From contig DDUX01000068.1 in assembly GCA_002345025.1 (NCBI GenBank), positions 20,336 through 67,304 on the forward strand: a DNA stretch of 46,969 nt, in the 5' to 3' direction. The stretch is from Candidatus Accumulibacter iunctus. GTDB taxonomy: Bacteria; Pseudomonadota; Gammaproteobacteria; Burkholderiales; Rhodocyclaceae. Each line of letters starts with the position of its first letter. Position 1 is the first letter of the stretch. The notes below the pieces were generated by a model that was given only the letters and a program-made list of their open reading frames with translations, searched no databases and was not told the DNA's origin. Positions 25,628 to 33,953 of the stretch are shown piece by piece. The position numbers were made by a program, and so were the translations under genes.

Positions 25628-26585
25628 GTGAGCTGGCGGCTGACGATCGGCCCGTTCAATCGTGTCGAGGGCGACCTCGAAGTATGGCTCGATGTCAGCG
25701 CTGGCCGGGTTGTTTCGGCCCAGGTCAGCTCCACACTCTACCGTGGCTTCGAGCACGTGCTGATCGGCAAGCAGCCGCGCGACGCGCTGGTCATCGTGCC
25801 GCGCATCTGCGGCATCTGTTCGGTGTCGCAGTCGGCTGCCGCAGCGACTGCCCTGGCTGAGGCTGCGGGACTGGAGATGCCGGCGAACGGTCGCCTGGCG
25901 AGCAACCTGATCCTCGCCTGCGAAAATCTGGCCGACCATCTGACCCACTTCTACCTCATTTGTCGAGCAGTTGATCAGCGAGAATGTCACGCACGCGTGG
26001 CTGTTCGGCGAGCAGGCGCTGCACCCGGCTGTTGGGGAGACGCGACCGCTGTCCGGCGAGTTTGCCGAGAAGGCTGCCGCCTACACCTGGTGCAAGGCGC
26101 CGCGCTACGGCGGCGCCGTCGCCGAGACCGGTGCGCTCGCCCGTCAGATCGTCGCCGGGCAGCCGCGGCTGCGGGCCTTGGTGGCGGCGACCGGCGGCAG
26201 CGTGCTGGCGCGCGTCAGCGCGCGACTGCTCGAACTGGCGCTGGTCGTCCCGGCGATGGAGCGCTGGGTGGGCTCACTGCGGCCTGGTGAAGCCTTCTGT
26301 GCGCAGGCGCAGTTCCCCGACGCCGGCCGCGCCGTTGGTCTCGTCGAGGCCGCCCGCGGCGCGCTCGGCCACTGGTTGCGCATCGAGCACGGGCGCATCG
26401 CCGGCTACCCGATCATCGCTCCGACGACCTGGAATTTCTCGCCACGCGACGCGGCTGGCGTGCCGGGGGGACTCGAGCAGGCGCTGGCCGGTCTGCCGGT
26501 TGCCGACGGTGACGAAGTGCCGCTGCTCGTGCAGCATGTCGTCCGTTCCTTCGATCCGTGCATGGGGTTGTACACCGTGCATTGA
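25628..26585 (+). pseudogene. Remnant of a NiFe hydrogenase large subunit
   Basis: The first frame (GTG 25628 to about 25960) encodes the N-terminus of a NiFe hydrogenase large subunit: IGPFNRVEGDLEV, then the L1 motif RICGICSVSQS of the sensory/group-2 type. At about 25958 coding jumps one frame and resumes with VTHAWLFGEQALHP, KAPRYGGAVAETGALAR and a C-terminus stopping at the His of the L2 region. Intact proteins have about 150 more residues at the junction, so an internal deletion with frameshift is likely. L2 reads DPCMGLYTVH, without the second Cys of CxxC. The stop right after His is typical of H2-sensing subunits (HoxC/HupV). No small subunit or maturation gene is near. It cannot make a working enzyme. 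Confidence 0.85.
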
Positions 26586-26781
26586 CCGCAGGCGCAGTGA
26601 AGCGTGGAGATCAGGCGTTGCGCACAGGCTGTGCAGGGAATCGGTCAGGACCGCCGACCGGCCGCATCCTCGCGTCATTGATCATGGCAGCGCGCAATCA
26701 CCTGCACTCCCTTGGCGACCCCGGACAGCCGTCAGGCGGATCACCGCGGTCGCAGCATCCCTCCCGGATTTCGTGAATGAT

Positions 26782-27927
26782 TCATTCGCGCGACGATTTG
26801 CTGACGAAATCAGCGATCTTCCGGACGACGAAAGCGGCGGGCGTCGCGCACTTCGTCGGCTGCTTCTTGCTGGCCTGATTGCCGTCGATGAGGACGATGA
26901 TCTCGTCGCCGAAGACGGCGAGCCCTTCCGACGAGATCGGCAGATCGGCAGCCTGTTCCTCTCCCGGCACGATGACCCGCTCCGCCTCCAGTTCTTTGGC
27001 GCGGAAGCGCATCAGCCGGAAGGGCCCTTTTCCATCCGGCCACTTCTTCAGATCGTCCTCCTCCTTGAGGTCCTGCGGCGGCCCGGCAATGACCAGAACC
27101 CAGCCATCGGCGTAGGCAAGCTCACGGATGCCACGCCCGCCCAAATCGAGCGCGGCCACCTTGTCGAACGAATAGGCGTCGAGTCCTTTCAGGTGCATCA
27201 ACACTGCCAGCCCATGCCTGCCGCCTTTCGCTTGCGTCGGGCGCGGCAACAGCGGCGAACGGAGCCCGATCCAGATATCGGGCGCGCCCGCACTGGCGAC
27301 GTTGACCGCTCCCTCGGCGTTGTAGGCGGGCGCCTGATTGCACTGCTCTGCATCATTCTCAGCCTTCCTGGCTCCTGCCTCGGCCGTCTTGATGGCCAAG
27401 GAAGCGGCCTCGATCAGCGAACCTTTCGGGAGATTCCTGCCGAACAGGGTACTGGCGTTGAATTCGTTCGACTCCGTGAGCGCGAGCTTTACGCCTTTGT
27501 CCTTCACCCCGTCGATGACGCCGAATCGCCATCGCTCCTTCGACTCCCTGCATGTCGTGCTGCGGCTGTGCGAACCAAAGACGGCGATCCTGCCTTCTCC
27601 TGCTGCCGTCAGTGCCTCGATGTCGCCGATCTTGCCGCCCTTGAACTTGGACTGTTGCTGCTTGGCTTTTTCAAGGGGCGTGCCGTCAAGTCTGAACCAG
27701 AAAAGCGATGCTTCCTCCTCATTGTCGCCGACCAGCAGACAACTGCCGCTTGCGCCGGGGCAATCGACAATCAGAGCCGCCGATGCCTCGCACAGTGGCG
27801 AATGCCCGAGCGGCGTACCGTCGGCGCGGGCAGCGGCAGGCCCCATGGCGAACATCGCTGTGGCCGCGAACAGGGCCGCTGCGTCGCGTGCCGCCGCGGC
27901 AGAAATCAAGTGCGTCTTGTTGCGCAT
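26782..27927 (-). CDS. Exported DUF3616-like protein
   Basis: A 381-aa protein with an N-terminal export signal (hydrophobic stretch about residues 17-35, cleavage near ARA-DG). The body resembles DUF3616: repeated beta-propeller-like segments such as CLLVGDNEEEASLFWFRLDG, RIAVFGSHSRS and ISSEGLAVFGDEIIVLIDG. It is probably periplasmic and non-catalytic; no function is known to me. ATG 27927 follows an AAGAGA site. A short palindrome (GAATGA-T-TCATTC) overlaps its stop. It lies 250 bases beyond the permease genes on the same strand, so linkage is uncertain. Confidence 0.75.
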   Translation of the reverse strand: MRNKTHLISAAAARDAAALFAATAMFAMGPAAARADGTPLGHSPLCEASAALIVDCPGASGSCLLVGDNEEEASLFWFRLDGTPLEKAKQQQSKFKGGKIGDIEALTAAGEGRIAVFGSHSRSTTCRESKERWRFGVIDGVKDKGVKLALTESNEFNASTLFGRNLPKGSLIEAASLAIKTAEAGARKAENDAEQCNQAPAYNAEGAVNVASAGAPDIWIGLRSPLLPRPTQAKGGRHGLAVLMHLKGLDAYSFDKVAALDLGGRGIRELAYADGWVLVIAGPPQDLKEEDDLKKWPDGKGPFRLMRFRAKELEAERVIVPGEEQAADLPISSEGLAVFGDEIIVLIDGNQASKKQPTKCATPAAFVVRKIADFVSKSSRE

Positions 27928-28177
27928 GTTGCGTCTCTTGGTAAAGGAGCCGGCAGGATGTCGGCTGACGACGCGGCATTGCCGCCGGAACGGATGTGGC
28001 TGGAAGTTGGAACGACAGTATAGGTCAGTTGTCAGGCATCACCACGGTTGATGCAGCGGCCGGAAACCGTGCCTGAAATTGGTGGGTGCAGGGTGTGCAC
28101 CGTGTCTTGCAGGCTCGGCGACCCGCATCATGGCCGGCGGGCCGGCGCGGCCTGCGGCCAGGCTGCCGGCGGCTCAC

Positions 28178-29389
28178 TCAGTAGTTCTGGCGCAGTGATT
28201 CCGCGATGGGGTTTCTGCTGACGCGCACGGCTGGCAGGATGGCGGCGAGCACGGTCGCGCCGAGCCCGATGGCAAAGGCTGACACGACGGCCGATGGCAG
28301 GACCCTTATCGACGCCACGTAACCGGTATTGGCGTTCGGCAGCGGCGGCATCTCGATACCGAGGGCGGTCAGTGCGGACGCCGCCAGAATGCCTGCCGCT
28401 GCGCCCACGAGCGCTCCGATCAGCCCGATCAGCGCGTTCTCGAGGATCACCAGGCGGAAGATGTCGCGGCTGCGATTGCCCAGGGCCAGCAGCGTGCCAA
28501 ACTCGCCGATACGCTCGAAGACGCTCATGTTGACCGTGTTCGCGACGGTCAGCAGGACCATCAGCAGGACGATCAGCCGCAGCACTCCGAACTGGCGGTC
28601 GTAGAGATCGACCGCCTTCTGATAGAAGTCGTTGAGCTCGCGCCAGGTCCTGATCTCGTACTGTTGTGCATCGAGCTGTGTGCCGAGGGTGGCTGCGGTA
28701 GCCTCGGTTTCATCAGTCTTGCGAAGCGAGACGACGATGCTGTTGGCGCCATTTGAGCCGAAGAGTTCTTGCGAAGCGGCAAGCGAAATCCTCACCGCCC
28801 GCGCGTCGAACTCCTTCGAAAACGTCTGAAACGCTCCGACCACTTCGAAGTCCAGCGTGTTCGTCGCGCCGGCGGCCGTCGACACCAAGAGTGTGACCGG
28901 ATCGCCTGGCTTGAGCTGCATGCTGGTCGCCACGCCATCGCCGAGCAGGATGCCGTACTGGTCGCCGTCTCTCAGCTGCCGCCCGGCGCTGATCTTCAGG
29001 TAACTCCCCAGGCGCGCTTCCTTGTCGGCTTCGACGCCCTCGCCGACGATCGAGATGTCGCTGCGTCCGTTGCTCAGCAGGCCGGTAAAGCTGATGCGCG
29101 CCATCGTGTCCGCCGTCGCCGGCAGTGCTTCGATTCGTTGCTTGAGCGTTTGCGGCTCGTCGATCAGGTACTTGTCAGGGGAGCGTGAGCCAAATTCGTA
29201 AAAGCCCTTCCGGTATACCTGCAGGTGGCCCGATTGCGAGTGGATCGTCGCTTCGCTGAGCTGGAAGAGAATGTCCTGGACGAATCCTCCGGTGACGATC
29301 AGGCCGACCACGCCGAAGACGATCGCGCCGACTGTCATTCCCGTTCTGAGCTTGTGCCGGAGGATGTTGCGCAAGGCGAGGCTAAGCAT
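28178..29389 (-). CDS. FtsX/MacB-type ABC permease
   Basis: A 403-aa inner-membrane protein with the MacB/LolCE plan: one N-terminal membrane helix (about residues 18-40), a large periplasmic MacB_PCD domain and three C-terminal helices (about 275-300, 315-345, 365-390). The cytoplasmic signature ERIGEFGTLLALG is present. Such permeases move lipoproteins, peptides or lipids out of the inner membrane with a separate ATPase. It starts 32 bases after its neighbour's stop, so the two probably form a heterodimer. No ATPase or membrane-fusion gene is present nearby. Confidence 0.9.
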   Translation of the reverse strand: MLSLALRNILRHKLRTGMTVGAIVFGVVGLIVTGGFVQDILFQLSEATIHSQSGHLQVYRKGFYEFGSRSPDKYLIDEPQTLKQRIEALPATADTMARISFTGLLSNGRSDISIVGEGVEADKEARLGSYLKISAGRQLRDGDQYGILLGDGVATSMQLKPGDPVTLLVSTAAGATNTLDFEVVGAFQTFSKEFDARAVRISLAASQELFGSNGANSIVVSLRKTDETEATAATLGTQLDAQQYEIRTWRELNDFYQKAVDLYDRQFGVLRLIVLLMVLLTVANTVNMSVFERIGEFGTLLALGNRSRDIFRLVILENALIGLIGALVGAAAGILAASALTALGIEMPPLPNANTGYVASIRVLPSAVVSAFAIGLGATVLAAILPAVRVSRNPIAESLRQNY

Positions 29390-29421
29390 GGGTGGGTTTC
29401 CCGGGACTGGTCTGCGGGGCC

Positions 29422-30657
29422 TCAGCGGTTGTGACGCAAGGCATTGACGATCTCCATGCGGGAGGCCTTCCAGGCCGGATACAGGCTGGCCAGGAGGGTC
29501 GTCACCACGGCCAGTGCGACAGCGTCTGCCGCCAGTGCGACAGTGACCCGGATCTCGCCCGTGAAGCCGCGAGCCATTCCGGGTGGCGGTGGCATCGGGA
29601 TGCCGACGTGGGAAATCGCCTGTGCCAGGAGGAGGCCGACGGCGAGGCCGGTCAGGCCACCGATCAGGCCGAGGATCGCCGCTTCACCGACGAACACACG
29701 CAGGATCGAGCGGCGCCTGAAGCCGAGCGCCATGGCCGTTCCGATCTCGCCCGTTCGTTCCATGATGCTCATGGTCAGCGTGTTGGAGATGCTGAGGACG
29801 ATGATCGCGGCAATGATCAGCTTCATCACACCGACCTGCTTCTTGAACAGGGCAACGGTCTTGTTGTAGAAATCGGCCAGCGCGTACCACGGCACCACCT
29901 CGAGCTCCTTCTCGGGGAGTTGCTGCCGCAGTTGCGTCAGTACGGCGTCGGTTGCCGAGGTGTCGTCGAGCAGCAGAAGCCAGCGATGCGCGCCCCTGGT
30001 GCGCAGGAGATCCTGCGCCAAGGGCAGCGGCAGGCGCAAGGCGGCATCGTCGTAGGCCTTGGTCACTGTCGAGAAGAGGCCGCGCACCCGGCATTCGACG
30101 GCGTTGAGCCCGCCCGAGGAGGTGTTCGCCAGGAGGACCACGGTGTCGCCGACCTGTGCGCCGAGATTCGCTGCCAGCCCGTCGCCAAGAATGATTCCCT
30201 TTGGCTCGGCACTCGAGAGTCCTTCCCCCGCCGAAATCAGGAGCGTTCTGCTCAGCAGCGCCTCTTTCTCGGGATCGACCCCGTCGGCGACGAACGAGAT
30301 GGTTGAATCGCCGCGACTGATCAGGCCGCTGAAGCCCAGGCGCGGTGCGAGCAGCCTGACATGCGGGGCTTCCTCCGCAAGCTGTCTTGCCGGCGCCTTT
30401 TCCGGCAACAGGTAGGCGAACGGGTCGGCGATTCCCGAATCGAGGTAGCGCGGTCTGACGATCTGGATGTGGCCGAGATGTGAGTGGATCGTGTCCTCGC
30501 GCATTGCCTGGTAGATCCACTCTATGAAGCCACCGGCGAGGAGCAGCGAGATGACGCCGAAAGCCACCGCTACAGCCGCCAGGGCCGAGCGCCGGCGTTG
30601 GCGGACGACGTTGCGGAATGCTATTGCCAGCTCGCCGATCAGGGGGTCATTTACCAT
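29422..30657 (-). CDS. FtsX/MacB-type ABC permease
   Basis: A 411-aa paralogue of the following gene with the same helix-periplasmic domain-three-helix plan and the signature MERTGEIGTAMALG. ATG 30657 is preferred over an upstream start at 30705. It has no ribosome site, but a good promoter places the -10 box seven bases before it, so it may be translated as a leaderless message. Together with the next gene it makes a permease pair similar to LolC/LolE. The divergent nitroreductase cassette begins 170 bases away; shared function is possible but unproven. Confidence 0.9.
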   Translation of the reverse strand: MVNDPLIGELAIAFRNVVRQRRRSALAAVAVAFGVISLLLAGGFIEWIYQAMREDTIHSHLGHIQIVRPRYLDSGIADPFAYLLPEKAPARQLAEEAPHVRLLAPRLGFSGLISRGDSTISFVADGVDPEKEALLSRTLLISAGEGLSSAEPKGIILGDGLAANLGAQVGDTVVLLANTSSGGLNAVECRVRGLFSTVTKAYDDAALRLPLPLAQDLLRTRGAHRWLLLLDDTSATDAVLTQLRQQLPEKELEVVPWYALADFYNKTVALFKKQVGVMKLIIAAIIVLSISNTLTMSIMERTGEIGTAMALGFRRRSILRVFVGEAAILGLIGGLTGLAVGLLLAQAISHVGIPMPPPPGMARGFTGEIRVTVALAADAVALAVVTTLLASLYPAWKASRMEIVNALRHNR

Positions 30658-30664
30658 CGCGCGA

Positions 30665-30694
30665 ATGATAGCGTACGGCTTCGTCGTCTGTCGA
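30665..30694 (-). promoter_or_regulatory. Promoter of the permease pair, predicted leaderless
   Basis: On the minus strand TCGACA (30694-30689), 18 bases, then TATCAT (30670-30665). Seven bases follow, then the ATG of the first permease gene. Confidence 0.6.
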
Positions 30695-30826
30695 TTCGTC
30701 CGCACAAGCGCTCGCGGTCGGCAAAAAAAGGAGCACCGCCTCTCCCGCTACCGCTTCGAGTGTGGGAAACTAGGAGCAGGGAGCGTTGGGCTGGTTGGGA
30801 GAATCGATGGCGCGAGGGTGTTCGTG

Positions 30827-31897
30827 ATGAGTCTGCGGGGAACTCCTGACTGGGTGAGCTACTTGGTGCGCGCCGGTCTGCACGCGCCTTCTGCCGACAA
30901 CTCCCAGCCTTGGCAGTTCGTCTGGGATGGCCGGACGCTGGAGCTCTTCATGCACGACGAGCGGGGTAAGAGGGGACTGGGAGCCGATCATCCGGCAAAC
31001 CTCATGGCGCTCGGCGCGGTGATCGAGAATCTGTCGCAGGCAGCGCGCGCGCTGGGAATGCCGGCCGAGACCCTGCAGATGGGTGACGCGAGTGGCAGCG
31101 GATGCATGGCGCGCGCCGTCTGGGAGCACCCGCAATCGCCACCTGGCGCTCTGCCGGCGGGTGTGCAGCAGCGGCATACCAACCGCGGGCCCTTCGAGAC
31201 GACGGCGCTGGACCGGCGGCTGCTGGCCGAGCTGGCTGTGATGCGGCAGGGGCCGCTGCGGGTCGCCGTCGTCAGCGAAGCACAGGCCCGCGAGCGCTGG
31301 TCTGGCCTCGTGCGTGAGGCGTCCGAACTGCGCTTTCAGAACGAGGAGATCCACCGCTGGCTGGGCGACAGCCTGCGCTTCACGCCTGAAGAGGTCGCGC
31401 GCGGTGATGGTCTCGATGTCGCCAGCCTGCTGTTGCCTCCCGGTGGGGAATCGCTGCTCCGGTTGTCGCTGGACTGGCGGCGAATGGTGTTACTGAACCG
31501 CTTCGGTGGCTGCAAGCTGTTCGCCCTTCTGGAAGCGGCGATGCTGAAGAAGTGCGCGGCGCTCGTCACCGTCATCGGGCCGGCTTCCGGCACGGGTGTC
31601 GAGGTCGCGGCCGGAAGGCTGCTGCAGCGGGTCTGGATTGCGTTGAACGAGATGGGGATCGCTGTCCATCCGTATTTCGTTCTCCCGGATCAGCTGCACC
31701 GTTTGCGGACCGGGCGCGTTGCGCCCGAGTTCGTGCACAAGGTTCGCCGCATCGAGGCTGCTGTCGGCGAACTGCTGGGCTCCCGCGACGAGACGGTCTT
31801 CATGCTGCTGCGGGTCGGGGTGCCACGCGTCGCCGCTCCGGTACGGTCCAGACGCCTGCCGCTGGAGCGCAGCTTTTCGGTGTTGGTTTCGCCATGA
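30827..31897 (+). CDS. Nitroreductase-like (Acg-type) flavin oxidoreductase
   Basis: A 356-aa protein of the nitroreductase fold, of the larger Acg-like subgroup. Recognisable blocks are APSADNSQPWQF near residue 22, the usual FMN-contacting opening, HPANLMALGAVIENLSQAAR, QQRHTNRGPF, and WIALNEMGIAVHPYFVLPDQ near 270. These proteins bind FMN and either reduce substrates with NAD(P)H or dehydrogenate peptides and small molecules. ATG 30827 follows a GAGG at acceptable distance; the family region begins right there. It leads a cassette with an O-methyltransferase (13-base gap) and a ThiF-like protein. Fused ThiF-nitroreductase proteins exist (the mycobacterial Rv1355c type), so the pairing is meaningful. 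Its substrate is unknown. Confidence 0.85.
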   Translation: MSLRGTPDWVSYLVRAGLHAPSADNSQPWQFVWDGRTLELFMHDERGKRGLGADHPANLMALGAVIENLSQAARALGMPAETLQMGDASGSGCMARAVWEHPQSPPGALPAGVQQRHTNRGPFETTALDRRLLAELAVMRQGPLRVAVVSEAQARERWSGLVREASELRFQNEEIHRWLGDSLRFTPEEVARGDGLDVASLLLPPGGESLLRLSLDWRRMVLLNRFGGCKLFALLEAAMLKKCAALVTVIGPASGTGVEVAAGRLLQRVWIALNEMGIAVHPYFVLPDQLHRLRTGRVAPEFVHKVRRIEAAVGELLGSRDETVFMLLRVGVPRVAAPVRSRRLPLERSFSVLVSP

Positions 31898-31910
31898 TAA
31901 GGAGAGGAGC

Positions 31911-32951
31911 ATGAGTCAGGTCAGAGAGATTGACATGGACGGGTTTCTCCTGGTTGCCCAGGGTCACAGTGCTTTCCAGTTGCTGTGGTCGGGCGTTCAG
32001 CTGGGATTGTTCGACACACTTTCGCGGCACCCCGGGGCCACCGCCGAGCAGCTCTGCGAGAGTCTGGAGTTGCAGCCCTATCCCTGCCGCGTGCTGTTGA
32101 TCGGGCTTGCCGCGCTCGGCCTGATCGTCAAGGCCGATGAGCGATTCCGCAATTCGGCTGTGGCCGAGCGGGTGCTGGTTCGCGACAAGCCGGATTCGAT
32201 GGCGCCGGTTCTCGGGTGGCAGGCGGACATCGTCTATCCGGGATTGCAGGACTTCCTGCCATCGCTGCGTGCGGGGCAGAATCTCGGTCTGAGTCGTTTT
32301 CCCGGGGCAGGGGAGACACTCTACGAGCGTCTCGTCAGCCATCCGGAGCTGGAACAAGTGTTCCAGGACGCGATGAGCGCGCTGTCGCGTCAGGCCAACC
32401 GACTCATCGTCGACGCCTTCGATTTTGGCAGTTTCGCACATGTCGTCGATGCTGGCGGCGGCGATGGCACCAATGCCATCGCGCTGGCCCGGCGCTACCC
32501 GTCGCTGCAGGTGACGGTCTACGACTCGGAGTCGGTGTGCCAGATCGCACGCGAGAAGATCGCCGCAGCGGGCTTGGGTGATCGCGTCTTCACCTGTGTT
32601 GGCAACTTCCTGCAGGACCCCTTCCCGGCCGGGGTCGATGCGATCCTCTTCTGTCACATCCTCACCATCTGGTCGATGCAGCGAAATCTCGAGCTGCTGC
32701 GCAAGTGCTGGCGGGCACTGCCGGACGACGGGGCAGTGGTGGTGTTCAACATGATGGGTGACGACGACGATACGGGTCCGGTCGGCACCGCGCTCGGTTC
32801 TCCCTATTTTCTGGCGATCGCCACCGGCGAGGGAATGCTGCACGCCCGCAAGGATTACCAGCAAGCCATGCTGGAGGCAGGATTCACGCGTGTCGACGAG
32901 GTTGCTGGTCTGCCCCTCAACCATGGCATGCTGGTTGCCCACAAACACTGA
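31911..32951 (+). CDS. SAM-dependent O-methyltransferase (class I, family 2)
   Basis: A 346-aa methyltransferase. The N-terminal winged-helix dimerisation domain (WSGVQLGLFDTLSRHPGATA, LAALGLIVK) is followed by a Rossmann SAM site VVDAGGGDGT near residues 178-187 and an acidic residue in VTVYDSES. This is the plan of the caffeate/hydroxyneurosporene O-methyltransferase family acting on small hydroxylated molecules. The region of the catalytic His-Asp of plant enzymes reads CHILTIWS, so the mechanism may differ. A GGAGAGGA site precedes ATG 31911. It is sandwiched tightly between the nitroreductase-like and ThiF-like genes, indicating one pathway. Confidence 0.88.
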   Translation: MSQVREIDMDGFLLVAQGHSAFQLLWSGVQLGLFDTLSRHPGATAEQLCESLELQPYPCRVLLIGLAALGLIVKADERFRNSAVAERVLVRDKPDSMAPVLGWQADIVYPGLQDFLPSLRAGQNLGLSRFPGAGETLYERLVSHPELEQVFQDAMSALSRQANRLIVDAFDFGSFAHVVDAGGGDGTNAIALARRYPSLQVTVYDSESVCQIAREKIAAAGLGDRVFTCVGNFLQDPFPAGVDAILFCHILTIWSMQRNLELLRKCWRALPDDGAVVVFNMMGDDDDTGPVGTALGSPYFLAIATGEGMLHARKDYQQAMLEAGFTRVDEVAGLPLNHGMLVAHKH

Positions 32952-32977
32952 CGAACGTGCCAAGGTCCCCGAAACCA

Positions 32978-33847
32978 ATGGAATCGCCAAGCCCCGCTTT
33001 CGATTATTTCACCGCCTTCCAGCGCAACCTTGGCTTTCTCACCCGCGCGGAGCAGGAAAAGCTGCGCAACGCGCGCGTCGCGATTGCCGGCCTCGGAGGG
33101 ACCGGCGGCGCGCAGGTGCACGCGCTCTGCCGCATGGGAATCGGGGCGTTCAATCTGGCTGACCCGGACGTTTTCGAACTGGTCAACTTCAATCGCCAGA
33201 TCGGCGCGACGATGAACTCCATCGGGCGCACCAAGACGGCAGTGATGGCGGAACTCGTGAACTCGATCAACCCCGAGGCGGATGTCCGTCTGTTCGGGGC
33301 CGGCGTCAATCCGGAGAACATTGCGCAGTTTCTTGAGGGGGTCGATGTGGTGGTCGACTCGCTCGATTTCTATTGCTTCAAGGAGCGCTTCCTGCTCTAC
33401 CGCAGTGCCCGCGAGCGGGGCATCTGGGTCATCACCTCGCCGCCGCTCGGCTTTGGCTACACGCTCCTGGTCTTCGATCCGAAGGGAATGTCCTTCGAGG
33501 ACTACTTTGCCTTCAAGGAGGGGATGAGCGAGTTTGAACTGAGCGTCTCGCTGATCGCCGGCATTGCACCGCGGCCCTGGCTGATGCAGTACCAGACACA
33601 GGGGGGCCTCGACCCGGCGGGCCACCGTCTGCCGTCGGTCGGCGCGGCGCCGTTCATGATCGCCGGCGTCATTGCCACCGAGGTGATGAACCTGCTCACC
33701 GGCCGGCAACCCAAGATCGCCGTGCCGGAACTGATCCAGTTCGACGCCCTTCTGCGTCGCTTTCGCCGGGCGCGCTACCGCTGGGGGATGCGTGGCCCGA
33801 TCCAGAGGCTGAAGATCGCCCTCCTGCGCCGCAAATTGCCGCACTGA
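32978..33847 (+). CDS. ThiF/E1-like adenylyltransferase
   Basis: A 289-aa protein with the E1/ThiF/MoeB fold. The ATP-binding loop is VAIAGLGGTGGAQVHALCRMG at about residues 34-54. DPDVFELVNFNRQIGA supplies the Asp, Asn and Arg of the adenylation site, followed by a Lys in GRTKTAV and the VVDSLD motif. There is no zinc CxxC pair and no obvious transfer cysteine, so it probably adenylates a carboxylate rather than acting as a full sulfur or ubiquitin-like carrier enzyme. No small ubiquitin-like partner gene is seen. ATG 32978 is preferred; GTG 32957 is an alternative, and both have weak ribosome sites. It closes the three-gene cassette and is followed by a terminator. Confidence 0.88.
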   Translation: MESPSPAFDYFTAFQRNLGFLTRAEQEKLRNARVAIAGLGGTGGAQVHALCRMGIGAFNLADPDVFELVNFNRQIGATMNSIGRTKTAVMAELVNSINPEADVRLFGAGVNPENIAQFLEGVDVVVDSLDFYCFKERFLLYRSARERGIWVITSPPLGFGYTLLVFDPKGMSFEDYFAFKEGMSEFELSVSLIAGIAPRPWLMQYQTQGGLDPAGHRLPSVGAAPFMIAGVIATEVMNLLTGRQPKIAVPELIQFDALLRRFRRARYRWGMRGPIQRLKIALLRRKLPH

Positions 33848-33874
33848 GAACCATCACTTCGCGATAGGCAAAGA

Positions 33875-33913
33875 GAAACCCCGTGTGGCGCGGAGCCAGG
33901 CGGGGTTTCTTTT
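33875..33913. terminator. Bidirectional Rho-independent terminator
   Basis: GAAACCCCG (33875-33883) and CGGGGTTTC (33901-33909) form a perfect nine-base stem with a T-run beyond it on the plus strand. It separates the ThiF cassette from the convergent PEP-CTERM gene. Confidence 0.85.
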
Positions 33914-33953
33914 GCGTCGGCGGGCGCTGGGGGCCCGCCGTCTCTGCCGATGC

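Noticed and set aside
26770..26790. GAATGA-T-TCATTC as a terminator or recombination site
   Set aside because: It overlaps a stop codon, has no T-run and has no second copy.
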